Of a stretch of DNA of 17,480 nucleotides, positions 6,596 to 14,682 are shown piece by piece. The DNA is from CAJQQY01 sp964352225 (GTDB lineage Bacteria; Bacteroidota; Bacteroidia; Chitinophagales; Saprospiraceae). Each line of letters opens with the position of its first letter. Position 1 is the stretch's first letter. Made by a program: the position numbers and the translations under genes. Where the stretch lies: positions 1 to 17,480 of the forward strand of contig CAYGRM010000114.1 of the NCBI GenBank assembly GCA_964352225.1, read 5' to 3'. Under the pieces are notes generated by a model. The model made no database searches. It worked only from the letters and a program-made list of their open reading frames with translations, and was not told the origin of the DNA.

Positions 6596-8647
6596 ATGAA
6601 AAAGCAAATATTATTCTTTCTACTTATCACTATAATTTCCTCAAATTTCATTTTCGCACAATCCAAAGACGAACTTATTTCTAATTCCAAATTTGAACCT
6701 ATTGATGTTTTTCAATTAGAATATGTTTCTGATCCACAAATTTCAACTGATGGTTCAAAGGTGATTTATGTTAGAAACTTTAAGGATATCATGACTGATG
6801 GAAATCGTTCCAATATTTGGATGTCTAATTTTGATGGGACAGAAATGTTTCCAATCACTACGGGTAATCAAAGCGATTATTCCCCTCGCCTTTCTCCCTC
6901 TGAAGAAAAATTATTGTATATCTCCACGAAAGATGGAGGTTCACAAATGTATTTGAGATGGCTTGCCAACGGAGCAGAATCAAAGCTAACTAATCTACCC
7001 AACTCCCCTTCTAATCTGTCTTGGTCACCTGATGGAAAATGGATTGCTTTTTTAATGAATGTTCCATTTGATGCAAAACCACTAGTTAATTTGCCTTCCA
7101 AACCTGAAGGGGCAAAATGGGAAACGCCACCAATATATATTGACCAAATGAAATTCAAAGCGGACGGCGCAGGTTTTTTGAAAAATGTGCGGAAACAATT
7201 ATTTGTCCTTTCAGTTGATGGAGGTACTCCGCGACAATTGACTTTTGGTGATTATGAAGTGAATGGAATGCCTGAATGGACGACTGAGGGAAATTCCATT
7301 TTGATTACTTCTAATCGAAACCAAGATCGAGAAATGGATCCTCGGAATTCAGAAATTTATGAGGTCTTTCTTAATTCTGAAAAAGTTACTGCCTTGACCA
7401 AAAGACATGGGCCAGATGCTGATCCTAAAATTTCTCCTGACGGGAAATCTATCGCCTACCTTGGCAATGATGAAAAATATGATGGCTACCAAGTTACTCA
7501 TTTATATGTGATGACTCGAAATGGTCAGTCGCCGAAATGCGTGACTTGTAATTTTGATCGGGACGTTGAAAACATTAATTGGAGTCAAGACGGAACTGGA
7601 ATTTATTTCCAATATAATAATGAGGGAAATACTAAAATTGCTATCTCAGATTTGAATGGAAAAATAACAGAGCTGGCAAAAAATGTGGGTGGTCTTTCCA
7701 TCGGAAGACCTTATAGTGGAGGGCAATATTCTGTTTCTAATAATGGAAAGTTTGCTTTCACTCATTCCACTCCTGATCATCCTGCTGACTTGGCAACGGG
7801 TGATTCCAATTCGAAAAACATCAATCGATTGACTCGATTAAATGATGATCTTTTTTCTCATAAAAAATTAGGAAAAGTAGAAGAAATCTGGTACGAGTCT
7901 TCTTTTGATAAAAGAAAAATTCAAGGGTGGATTTGCAAGCCACCCAATTTTGATCCTACTAAAAAGTATCCTTTAATTTTAGAAATTCATGGTGGCCCTT
8001 TTGCAAATTATGGTGATCGGTTTTCTGCTGAAGTTCAACTTTTTGCGGCAGCTGGTTATGTAGTATTATACACCAATCCGAGGGGAAGTACGAGTTATGG
8101 AAAAGAGTTTGGTAATTTGATTCATCATAATTATCCATCACAAGATTATGATGATTTGATTTCGGGAGTCGACGCGGTGATCAAAAAAGGATATATCGAT
8201 GAGAATAATTTGATGGTGACTGGTGGAAGTGGTGGTGGAGTTTTGACGAGTTGGATTGTTGGAAAAACAGATCGCTTCCGAGCTGCGGTGGTAGCTAAGC
8301 CCGTAATTAATTGGTACAGCTTTGTTTTGTATGCTGATGGCCCAGCCTTTTTTTACAAATATTGGTTTCCTGGGAAACCTTGGGATCATATGGAACATTA
8401 TATGAAACGTTCTCCGATTTCCCTAGTTGGAAATGTGAAAACTCCTACCATGCTTTTGACTGGTGAACAAGATTATCGAACTCCGATGGGAGAATCAGAA
8501 CAATATTACGCTGCGCTAAAATTGAATAACGTGGAAACTGCTTTGGTAAGAATTCAAGGAGCAGGGCATGGAATTGCAGCTAAGCCAAGTAATTTGATGG
8601 CGAAGGTGGTTTATATTTTGGGTTGGTTTGAGCGGTATAAAAAGTAA
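6596..8647 (+). CDS. Secreted S9-family serine peptidase (DPP/acylaminoacyl-peptidase type)
   Basis: A 683-residue exported peptidase of the prolyl oligopeptidase clan, likely cleaving short peptides in the periplasm or at the cell surface. Residues 1-21 form a signal peptide (charged MKK, hydrophobic core, cleavage near FA-Q). Residues about 35-400 form a beta-propeller with WD40/PD40-like repeats such as SWSPDGKWIAF and KISPDGKSIAYLG. The C-terminal alpha/beta-hydrolase domain begins with LEIHGGPFANYG. The triad is clear: nucleophile S545 in GGSGGG, D626 in TGEQDYRTP and H658 in GAGHGI. Length and motif spacing are those of S9C enzymes. Exact specificity (dipeptidyl versus acylaminoacyl) cannot be read from sequence. 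A hairpin terminator follows 25 nt after the stop. Confidence 0.92.
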   Translation: MKKQILFFLLITIISSNFIFAQSKDELISNSKFEPIDVFQLEYVSDPQISTDGSKVIYVRNFKDIMTDGNRSNIWMSNFDGTEMFPITTGNQSDYSPRLSPSEEKLLYISTKDGGSQMYLRWLANGAESKLTNLPNSPSNLSWSPDGKWIAFLMNVPFDAKPLVNLPSKPEGAKWETPPIYIDQMKFKADGAGFLKNVRKQLFVLSVDGGTPRQLTFGDYEVNGMPEWTTEGNSILITSNRNQDREMDPRNSEIYEVFLNSEKVTALTKRHGPDADPKISPDGKSIAYLGNDEKYDGYQVTHLYVMTRNGQSPKCVTCNFDRDVENINWSQDGTGIYFQYNNEGNTKIAISDLNGKITELAKNVGGLSIGRPYSGGQYSVSNNGKFAFTHSTPDHPADLATGDSNSKNINRLTRLNDDLFSHKKLGKVEEIWYESSFDKRKIQGWICKPPNFDPTKKYPLILEIHGGPFANYGDRFSAEVQLFAAAGYVVLYTNPRGSTSYGKEFGNLIHHNYPSQDYDDLISGVDAVIKKGYIDENNLMVTGGSGGGVLTSWIVGKTDRFRAAVVAKPVINWYSFVLYADGPAFFYKYWFPGKPWDHMEHYMKRSPISLVGNVKTPTMLLTGEQDYRTPMGESEQYYAALKLNNVETALVRIQGAGHGIAAKPSNLMAKVVYILGWFERYKK

Positions 8648-8672
8648 TCTTTTTTTATCTTAATTAGAGCTT

Positions 8673-8711
8673 AGTCCTTCTAGATTTTAAAATATCTGGA
8701 AGGACTTTTTT
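8673..8711 (+). terminator. Terminator of the S9 peptidase gene, repeated sequence
   Basis: The arms AGTCCTTCTAGAT (8673-8685) and ATCTGGAAGGACT (8694-8706) pair over 13 bp with one G-U wobble, followed by a T run to 8711. The sequence is almost the same as the terminator at 15234-15271, so this hairpin is a repeated module in this genome. Confidence 0.85.
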
Positions 8712-8842
8712 AATAAAAGAAATTTCAATATGTCGTGGCAAAATGAATTTATTCAAATTGAAAACCACTTCATGTGATTTGGATAAAAATTTATTTAGCT
8801 TGGTGCTTTTAAAATTTGAAATCATCTAAATCCATTTTCAAA

Positions 8843-9604
8843 ATGAAAAACAATTTCTTTCTACTTTTTACTATCGCTCTATTTTTCAACGCTTGTAATT
8901 CAACCAAAAACACCAATTCCAGTTCCACTCCATTATCTCAAGCGGATATGATTTTGAAAAAATCAGTCGAAGCACATGGTGGTTCAAAGTATAAAAATGC
9001 TTACTACTCTTTTACATTTAGGAAAAAAGATTTCACTTTTAAAAATAACAACGATCAATTTACCTACACTTCAACTAGTGAAAAAGATGGAAAAAAAATC
9101 ACCGACATTTTGGAAAATGGAAATTTAAAAAGAAAAGTAAACGGAGTAGAAATCCAATTATCTGAAAAAGAAAAAAATCAATATTCAAGCGGGTTAAATT
9201 CTGTCATTTACTTCGCTACTCTTCCTTATAAACTGCAAGACAAAGCAGTAAAAAAATCTTACCAAGGAACAACCACTATAAAAGGTAAAACTTACGAAGT
9301 TTTAGAAATCAAATTTGAACAAGAAGGTGGTGGTCGAGATCATGATGACGTTTTTCATTATTGGATCAATCAGGAAAATCATGTCATTGATTATCTGGCT
9401 TATAATTATCAAGTGAATGGTGGCGGTGTTCGATTTCGTAGCGCCTACCATGATCGAAAAGTGGGAGGAATTATTTTTCAAGACTATGTGAATTATAAAG
9501 CGGAAGTGGGCACACCATTAGCTGATTTACCCAAGTTATTTGAGCAAGGGAAACTGAAAGAATTATCTAGAATAGAAACAGAGAATGTTATAAGCCTAAA
9601 ATAA
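8843..9604 (+). CDS. Putative lipoprotein, DUF6503-like
   Basis: The ATG at 8843 gives a 253-residue protein with a lipoprotein signal: MKNN, a hydrophobic core and FFNAC with the lipidation cysteine at residue 18, then a Ser/Thr/Asn-rich linker. An in-frame TTG at 8816 would add nine residues before the signal and is unlikely. The mature part begins with ADMILKKSVEAHGGSKYKNA and continues as alternating beta-strand-like segments, including FTFRKKDF and DDVFHYWINQENHVIDYL. This resembles the LolA-like or DUF6503 lipoproteins of Bacteroidota; the family name is from memory and moderately sure. Such proteins probably sit on the periplasmic face of the outer membrane, with unknown ligand. Promoter and terminator suggest a monocistronic gene. 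Confidence 0.75.
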   Translation: MKNNFFLLFTIALFFNACNSTKNTNSSSTPLSQADMILKKSVEAHGGSKYKNAYYSFTFRKKDFTFKNNNDQFTYTSTSEKDGKKITDILENGNLKRKVNGVEIQLSEKEKNQYSSGLNSVIYFATLPYKLQDKAVKKSYQGTTTIKGKTYEVLEIKFEQEGGGRDHDDVFHYWINQENHVIDYLAYNYQVNGGGVRFRSAYHDRKVGGIIFQDYVNYKAEVGTPLADLPKLFEQGKLKELSRIETENVISLK

Positions 9605-9610
9605 AAAATG

Positions 9611-9706
9611 AAAGTAAAAATTGGAAGATATAATTATGGCTAAACATAATTTTGCCCTCCTTCTTGGCCTAGAAACTGTGAAATAATAAGTTCCCATTTT
9701 TACTTT
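9611..9706. repeat. Inverted repeat between convergent genes
   Basis: The arms at 9611-9626 and 9691-9706 are complementary at 15 of 16 positions. A second hairpin, AATTATG/CATAATT (9632-9651) followed by TTTT, sits inside. The element lies between the lipoprotein gene and the converging minus-strand gene, so a bidirectional terminator is plausible. The T runs are short, so this is uncertain. Confidence 0.5.
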
Positions 9707-9741
9707 AGTTTATCACTCTTCATTGCAAGACTTTATTTTGA

Positions 9742-10146
9742 TTAAAAACCAAAACACATTTTTGCTGAACGCTTACTTATTTCAAGAGGCGCTACACTAG
9801 CGAATGCAAACTCCATACAAATTGATGTACCAACAGCACCTGAACGAGTGTATTCTGTGGCACTAGGGGACAATGTGCTATTGAGCAAAACACCATTTTG
9901 GTAGATTAAAATCCTACTAATTTTATTTTTTAATGGTTCCGAGAATTCATCATATTTATTGTCTAAAGTAATTTTCCCATTTCTGGTATTCAATAGTTGA
10001 CCATTAGAATACTCTATACTGACAAGAGATAATACTTCAATATTTTCATCGTCAAATAGATTATTTAAATCATCAATGCTATCATACTTTTTGCAGCCAA
10101 AACAAAAAATGGAAATGGATAATGTTAAAAAGAATAAGCTTTTCAT
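9742..10146 (-). CDS. Small putative lipoprotein of unknown function
   Basis: A 134-residue protein that I do not recognise. Residues 1-18 are a lipoprotein signal (MKSLFFL, hydrophobic core, CFGC with the lipidation cysteine at about 18). An acidic segment, YDSIDDLNNLFDDEN, follows. The rest looks like a small beta-rich domain with segments VLSLVSIEYSNGQLL and GKITLDNKYDEF, ending MCFGF. Two cysteines, in SICMEF and KMCFGF, could form a disulphide. It starts 9 nt after the PEGA-domain gene ends, so the two form an operon and may act together in the envelope. It has no sign of truncation. Confidence 0.65.
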   Translation of the reverse strand: MKSLFFLTLSISIFCFGCKKYDSIDDLNNLFDDENIEVLSLVSIEYSNGQLLNTRNGKITLDNKYDEFSEPLKNKISRILIYQNGVLLNSTLSPSATEYTRSGAVGTSICMEFAFASVAPLEISKRSAKMCFGF

Positions 10147-10155
10147 ATTTCTAGT

Positions 10156-10917
10156 TTAAAAAGAAAATTTTAGTGAGACTCCAGTATAAATATTCATTCC
10201 TATACTTTCTACCTCGGGGGAAATTTTTACTTCTGAAAATGGATTATTAATTTGATAAGTTGGTTTTTTCTTTGTTTCCTTTTCTTTTTTCAACCTTTTT
10301 ATACTCCAATAAATAGCACCAATTGAAGCTAATGTGAGAGGAATACCTATAGCTTTTTGTGCTATATTTTTCCGTTGAGCTTCCTCTGTATTTTTTTTAA
10401 CGGCTATATAATCTTTTCTAGCTTCAGCAACTTCGTTAACTCCGAAACTACTCTCATATTTATCTTTTTTTACCTCTAAGTCTATTTCTGCTGCCTTAAA
10501 ATCATTCCTGATTTTTGGGTTAAATAAATAATATGAAGAACCACCCACCAAAATTGCCGCACCTGAAATCAATCCTACTGAGAGCGTCTTTGCTCTATAA
10601 TAACTTTTGATTTCAGTTCTATAAGCCAAAAAATCAGGCTCTTTACTCAAGACCACTTTTAAGATAATAGTAGAATCAGGAACAACTATTAGATTATGTT
10701 TTTCTAATTCCATGTAGGGTGACCAAATCTCAAAGTAATGACTCCCTTCCTCTAATTCAAAAAACTTGCTCATGGAATTATTAGTAGAATCAATAAGCTG
10801 ACCATCCAATTTTATTATAGAATTGGGAGGGGAAACAATTAGCCGAACTTTTCCTGTAGATTGAGAAAAAATAGAGGTTGTAAAAAGTAAGAGAGTTAAT
10901 AGTTGTACAATTTTCAT
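10156..10917 (-). CDS. PEGA-domain membrane protein
   Basis: A 253-residue envelope protein. Residues 1-19 form a signal peptide ending IFSQ. Residues about 22-92 look like a PEGA domain: VRLIVSPPNSIIKLDGQ followed by FFELEEGSHYFEIW and a VVPDSTIILKVVL strand. Two hydrophobic helices (about 112-132 and 187-206) flank a charged, probably coiled-coil stretch (about 138-185, KKDKYESSFG...EARKDY). The tail has a basic KRLKKEKETKKK segment and ends SLKFSF, with a terminal phenylalanine. PEGA domains are usually surface or envelope modules; no enzymatic role is visible. It is the first gene of a two-gene unit with the downstream lipoprotein. Confidence 0.72.
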   Translation of the reverse strand: MKIVQLLTLLLFTTSIFSQSTGKVRLIVSPPNSIIKLDGQLIDSTNNSMSKFFELEEGSHYFEIWSPYMELEKHNLIVVPDSTIILKVVLSKEPDFLAYRTEIKSYYRAKTLSVGLISGAAILVGGSSYYLFNPKIRNDFKAAEIDLEVKKDKYESSFGVNEVAEARKDYIAVKKNTEEAQRKNIAQKAIGIPLTLASIGAIYWSIKRLKKEKETKKKPTYQINNPFSEVKISPEVESIGMNIYTGVSLKFSF

Positions 10918-11180
10918 AAAATAAATTTAATAAAACTTTTGGGACAAACTATTTTTTTAATCGGTTATTTATCATTCACTCAAAATATATTTTGATAGAG
11001 ATCATCAAATCAATTGAAATTAATGAGGAAAAATCGTATCTTAATAGGAGCTACTTTTTAAAACATTAATTTCATACCCATCAACATTTCACCAACCAGT
11101 CAATTTTTACTTTTCGAATACTTTGAAAAGTAATGCAAAAATCTTTATCCTTATTTTCTAACTTCTTAAACTTGACAGAC

Positions 11181-11642
11181 ATGAAAAATTACAAACAAAA
11201 AGTTATCACTCCGGAACCATTAGTTCCAAAATTTAAAGCACCGCTTGTCACAGAATACATGGTCAGCAAATTAATTACTTTTTCACCTGACGATAATATT
11301 ACTGATGTAGTTGACTCATTATTAGCAAATCGAATCACGGGTGCACCGGTTCTCAATAATCAAAAGCATGTTGTTGGATTAATCGACGACAAGGATTGTC
11401 TAAAAGTTTTAGTAGAAAGTGCTTACCATAACATGCCAATTACAAAAAGCAAAGTTTCACATTATATGACTACGAATATGAGAAGCATTTCGGATAAAGA
11501 TACGATTGTCGATGCTGCGAATATTTTCTTGAGTACTTATTACAAAAGACTTCAAGTGAAAGATGAAAATGGAAAATTAGTGGGACAGATCAGTCGACGA
11601 GATATTTTGAGAGCAATAAAAGATCTGAATATCCATTTTTAG
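11181..11642 (+). CDS. CBS-domain pair protein
   Basis: From the ATG at 11181 the protein has 153 residues and consists almost only of two CBS domains. The first (about 25-80) includes VTEYMVSKLITFSPDDNI and RITGAPVLNN...VVGLIDDKDCL. The second (about 92-150) includes VSHYMTTNMRSISDKDTI and LVGQISRRDILRA. Paired CBS modules bind adenosine nucleotides and often sense energy state, but stand-alone proteins of this kind have no assignable partner from sequence. An in-frame ATG at 11133 would add 16 residues without conserved content. It lies just after a TACTTTG sequence that could be a promoter box, so the downstream ATG is preferred. Its end converges on holA. Confidence 0.85.
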   Translation: MKNYKQKVITPEPLVPKFKAPLVTEYMVSKLITFSPDDNITDVVDSLLANRITGAPVLNNQKHVVGLIDDKDCLKVLVESAYHNMPITKSKVSHYMTTNMRSISDKDTIVDAANIFLSTYYKRLQVKDENGKLVGQISRRDILRAIKDLNIHF

Positions 11643-11646
11643 ATGA

Positions 11647-11715
11647 GAATCCGTAACTGGATTTTCCAAATCCAGTTTACAAAGAACAATACTGGATTTA
11701 AGAGAATCCGGTTAC
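11647..11715. repeat. Tandem paired hairpins between CBS gene and holA
   Basis: The first hairpin, AACTGGATTT-TCC-AAATCCAGTT (11655-11677), has a perfect 10-bp stem. The second, ACTGGATT/AATCCGGT (11691-11712), has one G-U pair. The two hairpins also pair with each other: 11653-11663 with 11705-11715 (one mismatch) and 11668-11676 with 11691-11699 (perfect). The design matches the trpD-trpC element. Its place between convergent genes allows a termination role, but there is no clear T run. Confidence 0.8.
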
Positions 11716-12716
11716 GTATGTAAAATTTTAAAAATCATCTCCTTCATCAAGTCCCCTTCTGTCGCATTAACGCGATCCACACCTTTTGATTTTAAATCAT
11801 ATTCTTTAAGAATAGAAATCACATTTTGCGATTGTTGATAAGGATAATTCCGTGCAGCGAGTTTGTAATCTTTTAGGAAAAAAGCATGACGTACTCCTAG
11901 TTTTTCCATCATTTCTCTTTCCGAACTATTTTTTAAGAAATGTGTCAAATACACTTTTGAGAAAAAATTAAACAAAGTTCCAACCACTACAACCAGAGGA
12001 TTTTTTTTCGGATTAGAAATAAAATAATTAATAATTCGATTAGACTTAACCACGTTTTTTGCTCCCAAAGCTTTTTGCAATTCAAATACATTATACTCTT
12101 TGCTAATGCCAATTTGATCTTGAATATGCTTTTCGTTGACTTCTGTTCCAGGAGTCAGATTGATCGCTAACTTGTCTAATTCATTGCTTACTTTCGACAA
12201 ATCCTCTCCTAAATATTCTGCGACGAGTGCTGCTGCAGAAGGCGAAATACTTAGTTTTTTATCTTTTAGATAGGATTGAATCCAATCTGGAATTTGATTG
12301 TCGTATAATTTTTTGGATTCAAAAACTAAGGCTTTTTGTTTAAGTAATTTTCCAAATTTAGTTCGCCCATCAAATTTTTTATGCTTAAAACAAATCACTA
12401 AAATCGTAGTGGGAACTGGTTTTTGGAGGTAAGGCAACAATTCTTTCAAGGTCTTCATTTCTTGCGCCTCTTTCAAAATCACCACTTGATGTGAAGCCAT
12501 CATTGGATATCGACTGCACGTATCAATCAAAGTTTTATGATCGGTATCTTTTCCATACATGATCATTTGATTGAAAGACTTCTCCCCTTCCGTCAGTATA
12601 TTATCTTCGATATATTTGGAAATCTTATCAATATAAAATGACTCATCACCATGCAACAAATAAATTGGTGCATACTTTTTGGCTTTGATTTCTTTTATGA
12701 TTTGTTGGTACGTCAT
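11712..12716 (-). CDS. holA: DNA polymerase III subunit delta
   Basis: The 334-residue delta subunit of the clamp loader, which opens the beta sliding clamp. The N-terminal APIYLLHGDESFYIDK (about 16-31) is characteristic of HolA, as are the YPMMASHQVVILKEAQEMK segment, the LVICFKHKKFDGRTKFGK region and the C-terminal helical domain with VDRVNATEGDLMKEMIFKIL. Delta has an AAA+-like fold without functional Walker motifs, as expected here. The length is usual for the family. It is transcribed divergently from thioredoxin, and its 3' end converges on the CBS gene with a paired-hairpin element in the small gap. Confidence 0.92.
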   Translation of the reverse strand: MTYQQIIKEIKAKKYAPIYLLHGDESFYIDKISKYIEDNILTEGEKSFNQMIMYGKDTDHKTLIDTCSRYPMMASHQVVILKEAQEMKTLKELLPYLQKPVPTTILVICFKHKKFDGRTKFGKLLKQKALVFESKKLYDNQIPDWIQSYLKDKKLSISPSAAALVAEYLGEDLSKVSNELDKLAINLTPGTEVNEKHIQDQIGISKEYNVFELQKALGAKNVVKSNRIINYFISNPKKNPLVVVVGTLFNFFSKVYLTHFLKNSSEREMMEKLGVRHAFFLKDYKLAARNYPYQQSQNVISILKEYDLKSKGVDRVNATEGDLMKEMIFKILHT

Positions 12717-12761
12717 CCAAAGATTAATTAGAAAATGCGAAAAAAATTAGATTTGCAAATG

Positions 12762-12769
12762 TAACTTTG
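12762..12769 (+). promoter_or_regulatory. TAnnTTTG promoter box upstream of thioredoxin
   Basis: TAACTTTG matches the Bacteroidota -7 consensus exactly. Transcription would begin near 12775, downstream of the in-frame ATG at 12767, which supports translation from the ATG at 12806. No TTG -33 box is seen at the usual spacing, so this is not certain. Confidence 0.5.
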
Positions 12770-12805
12770 TTTACTCAATTATTAATCACCAAATCCATTA
12801 TTTTC

Positions 12806-13111
12806 ATGAGTAAAAAACCCACTTTCCAAGAACTCCTCAATGGCGACCAACCTATCCTTGTTGATTTCTACGCCACTTGGTGCGGCCCATGTATGGCTAT
12901 GAATCCTGTGCTAAAAGAAGTAGCAAAAAAAGTTGCTGGTAAAGCAAAAATTATCAAAATCGACGTAGACAAATATGCTAAAATGGGTGCAGACATGGGC
13001 GTTATGGGCGTACCCACTTTTATGATTTTTAAAAATGGAAAAAAATTATGGCATGAAGCAGGCACCAAAACTGCTGCTCAATTAGAAGAAGTGATTTTAA
13101 AAAATATCTAA
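12806..13111 (+). CDS. Thioredoxin
   Basis: A 101-residue cytoplasmic thioredoxin, dithiol-disulphide oxidoreductase reduced by thioredoxin reductase. The active site is ATWCGPC (W25, C26, C29) and the cis-proline loop is GVPTF (P70). The first strand, PILVDFYA, and the terminal GTKTAAQLEEVI helix are typical. An in-frame ATG at 12767 would add 13 hydrophobic residues. That start lies inside or before the predicted transcription start and would imply an unexpected signal sequence, so 12806 is preferred. Lysine content is high. The gene is divergent from holA and appears monocistronic. Confidence 0.94.
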   Translation: MSKKPTFQELLNGDQPILVDFYATWCGPCMAMNPVLKEVAKKVAGKAKIIKIDVDKYAKMGADMGVMGVPTFMIFKNGKKLWHEAGTKTAAQLEEVILKNI

Positions 13112-13211
13112 AAATTAACCTTACTTTTTTTAAGAGAAATATCATATGAGTTTTTAAATTTATCATGTACAATCTCAAATTTGACATGACAATAAATAGC
13201 ATAAGAAGCGA

Positions 13212-13225
13212 ATTCAATATTGAAT
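13212..13225. promoter_or_regulatory. Perfect 14-bp palindrome upstream of the secreted-protein gene
   Basis: ATTCAATATTGAAT is a perfect palindrome 46 nt before the ATG of the type IX-sorted protein. Its size and position fit an operator for a dimeric regulator. In AT-rich DNA such palindromes also arise by chance, and no second copy was seen here. Confidence 0.25.
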
Positions 13226-13271
13226 GCATCATTTTTACATGATTCTTTTTTTTTTACAAAAAACTTAAAAT

Positions 13272-14657
13272 ATGAAACTCCTACTCTCCTCTATTCTATC
13301 TCTTACTATCGTTTTTTGCAATGCTCAGACTACGCTGATCTTTCAACCAAATTCAGGTTGTACGAAAGATACCTATATAAATAATTCTCCAGTTTGGAAT
13401 GGAGGACCAGGATTTGATGTCAATAATTATGGAACATCTCAATACTTAAGAATTGAGGCTTGGACTGCCAATGCCAATGGTTCGCCTGAGCATGATTCTA
13501 GATCCTTGATTGACTTTCCAGAGTTACATGAAATTTTAAGTTGTGATCTAATTCAAGCAACTTTGGTTTTGTACGCCAATCCAAATATTACTTTTGCTAA
13601 TGGAGGTCAAGCTGAAACAAATGATGTAGATATTTTCCGAATCATTGAGCCTTGGGAAGAACTCGGAGTGACTTGGTTAACTCAACCTGCATATGATGAA
13701 AGTCTAAAAGCAGAGATCCCACAAAACAATAATTACGATTCAATCGAGGTAGATGTCACAGAATTAGTAACCAAAATAATTGAGATCGATAATAGTTATG
13801 GATTTTTATTAAAACAAAAAAATGAAAATCCTTACGGTTCTATGGACTTCGCATCCAGTCAATATTCCGATCCGACTAAAGCACCTAAATTAATTTTGGA
13901 GGCAGACAACATTGTTTATTCAGAACCAATAACTGAAATTTTTCCATCGTCAGACACGACTCTTTGTTTTAATCAATCGTTGATTCTAAATGTTGCAGAT
14001 CCAACAGCCATATCTTATGAATGGTATGACGGGTCAAACGGAAGTGCAGTCGGAATTACCGAAGAAGGAAGTTATTGGGTAAAAATCGACTATGCAAATT
14101 GTACCCAGTTAATTGATACGATCAATGTTTTTTTTGAAAACTACGATTTAATCGAAGGCATTTTCTTTGACTCATTAATTACCATTTGTGAAAACACTTT
14201 AGAGAATACTTTTAGTTTTTCAGATCCATTGGCGGTGTCATACGAATGGAGTACAGGCTCCACAGAAAACATTATTGATATTAATGAACCGGGAACTTAT
14301 TGGTTGAACATGTCCTATTTTGGATGTGATGTATATACTGATACGATTCAAGTTATTTCTGAAAATTGTAATTGTGAAGTAAAATTCCCCAACGCTTTCA
14401 CTCCTGATGGTGATAATTTAAATGATACTTTTAGCCCAGTTATCGAAGAGACAAATTGTTTTGAAAAATATAACTTAACAATATATAATCGTTGGGGAAA
14501 TGAGGTTTTCATTTCAACTGATCCAACCTTGGTTTGGGATGGAAAGTATGAATCAAAAAATGCCACCTCAGATGTTTATGTTTATATTTTAAAATATAAA
14601 TTGGTTGGAGAATCAGAAGAAAAAGTTGAAAATGGAAACATAACTTTGATCCGTTGA
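13272..14657 (+). CDS. Secreted DNRLRE-type protein with type IX secretion C-terminal domain
   Basis: A 461-residue exported surface protein. Residues 1-19 are a signal peptide ending CNAQ. Residues about 20-212 resemble the DNRLRE/CBM96-type beta-sandwich (KDTYINN, RSLIDFP, TLVLYAN, PWEELGVTWLTQPA, APKLILEA), a module found in cell-surface and polysaccharide-associated proteins. Two similar Ig-like segments follow (about 227-290 and 300-362), each with SYEW and GSYWV or GTYWL. Residues about 368-461 form the gliding-motility-associated C-terminal domain: FPNAFTPDGDNLNDTF, YNLTIYNRWGNEVF, W-DGK and a closing strand. That domain directs secretion by the type IX system (type B sorting). Ligand is unknown. 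The GNAT gene starts 25 nt later. Confidence 0.88.
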   Translation: MKLLLSSILSLTIVFCNAQTTLIFQPNSGCTKDTYINNSPVWNGGPGFDVNNYGTSQYLRIEAWTANANGSPEHDSRSLIDFPELHEILSCDLIQATLVLYANPNITFANGGQAETNDVDIFRIIEPWEELGVTWLTQPAYDESLKAEIPQNNNYDSIEVDVTELVTKIIEIDNSYGFLLKQKNENPYGSMDFASSQYSDPTKAPKLILEADNIVYSEPITEIFPSSDTTLCFNQSLILNVADPTAISYEWYDGSNGSAVGITEEGSYWVKIDYANCTQLIDTINVFFENYDLIEGIFFDSLITICENTLENTFSFSDPLAVSYEWSTGSTENIIDINEPGTYWLNMSYFGCDVYTDTIQVISENCNCEVKFPNAFTPDGDNLNDTFSPVIEETNCFEKYNLTIYNRWGNEVFISTDPTLVWDGKYESKNATSDVYVYILKYKLVGESEEKVENGNITLIR

Positions 14658-14682
14658 TTGTTTTTTAAATAAAAAATGCCAA

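Noticed and set aside
6877..7158. Minus-strand open frame inside the S9 peptidase gene
   Set aside because: Antisense shadow of the beta-propeller coding region with no domain or signal.
8816..8842. TTG start adding nine residues to the lipoprotein at 8843
   Set aside because: It would place charged residues before an otherwise standard lipoprotein signal; the ATG at 8843 gives a normal MKNN-type signal with the lipidation Cys at 18.
1831..11715. Shared TTACGT/TACGTG flank on the paired-hairpin elements as an insertion target
   Set aside because: ACGT motifs occur near several elements (about 1829, 2728, 4464, 11712) but not at equal distance or in a consistent direct duplication, so chance is not excluded.
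12767..12805. Longer N-terminus for thioredoxin, giving a hydrophobic leader
   Set aside because: The ATG at 12767 falls within the promoter box TAACTTTG (12762-12769), so it is probably not transcribed; the ATG at 12806 matches normal thioredoxin length.
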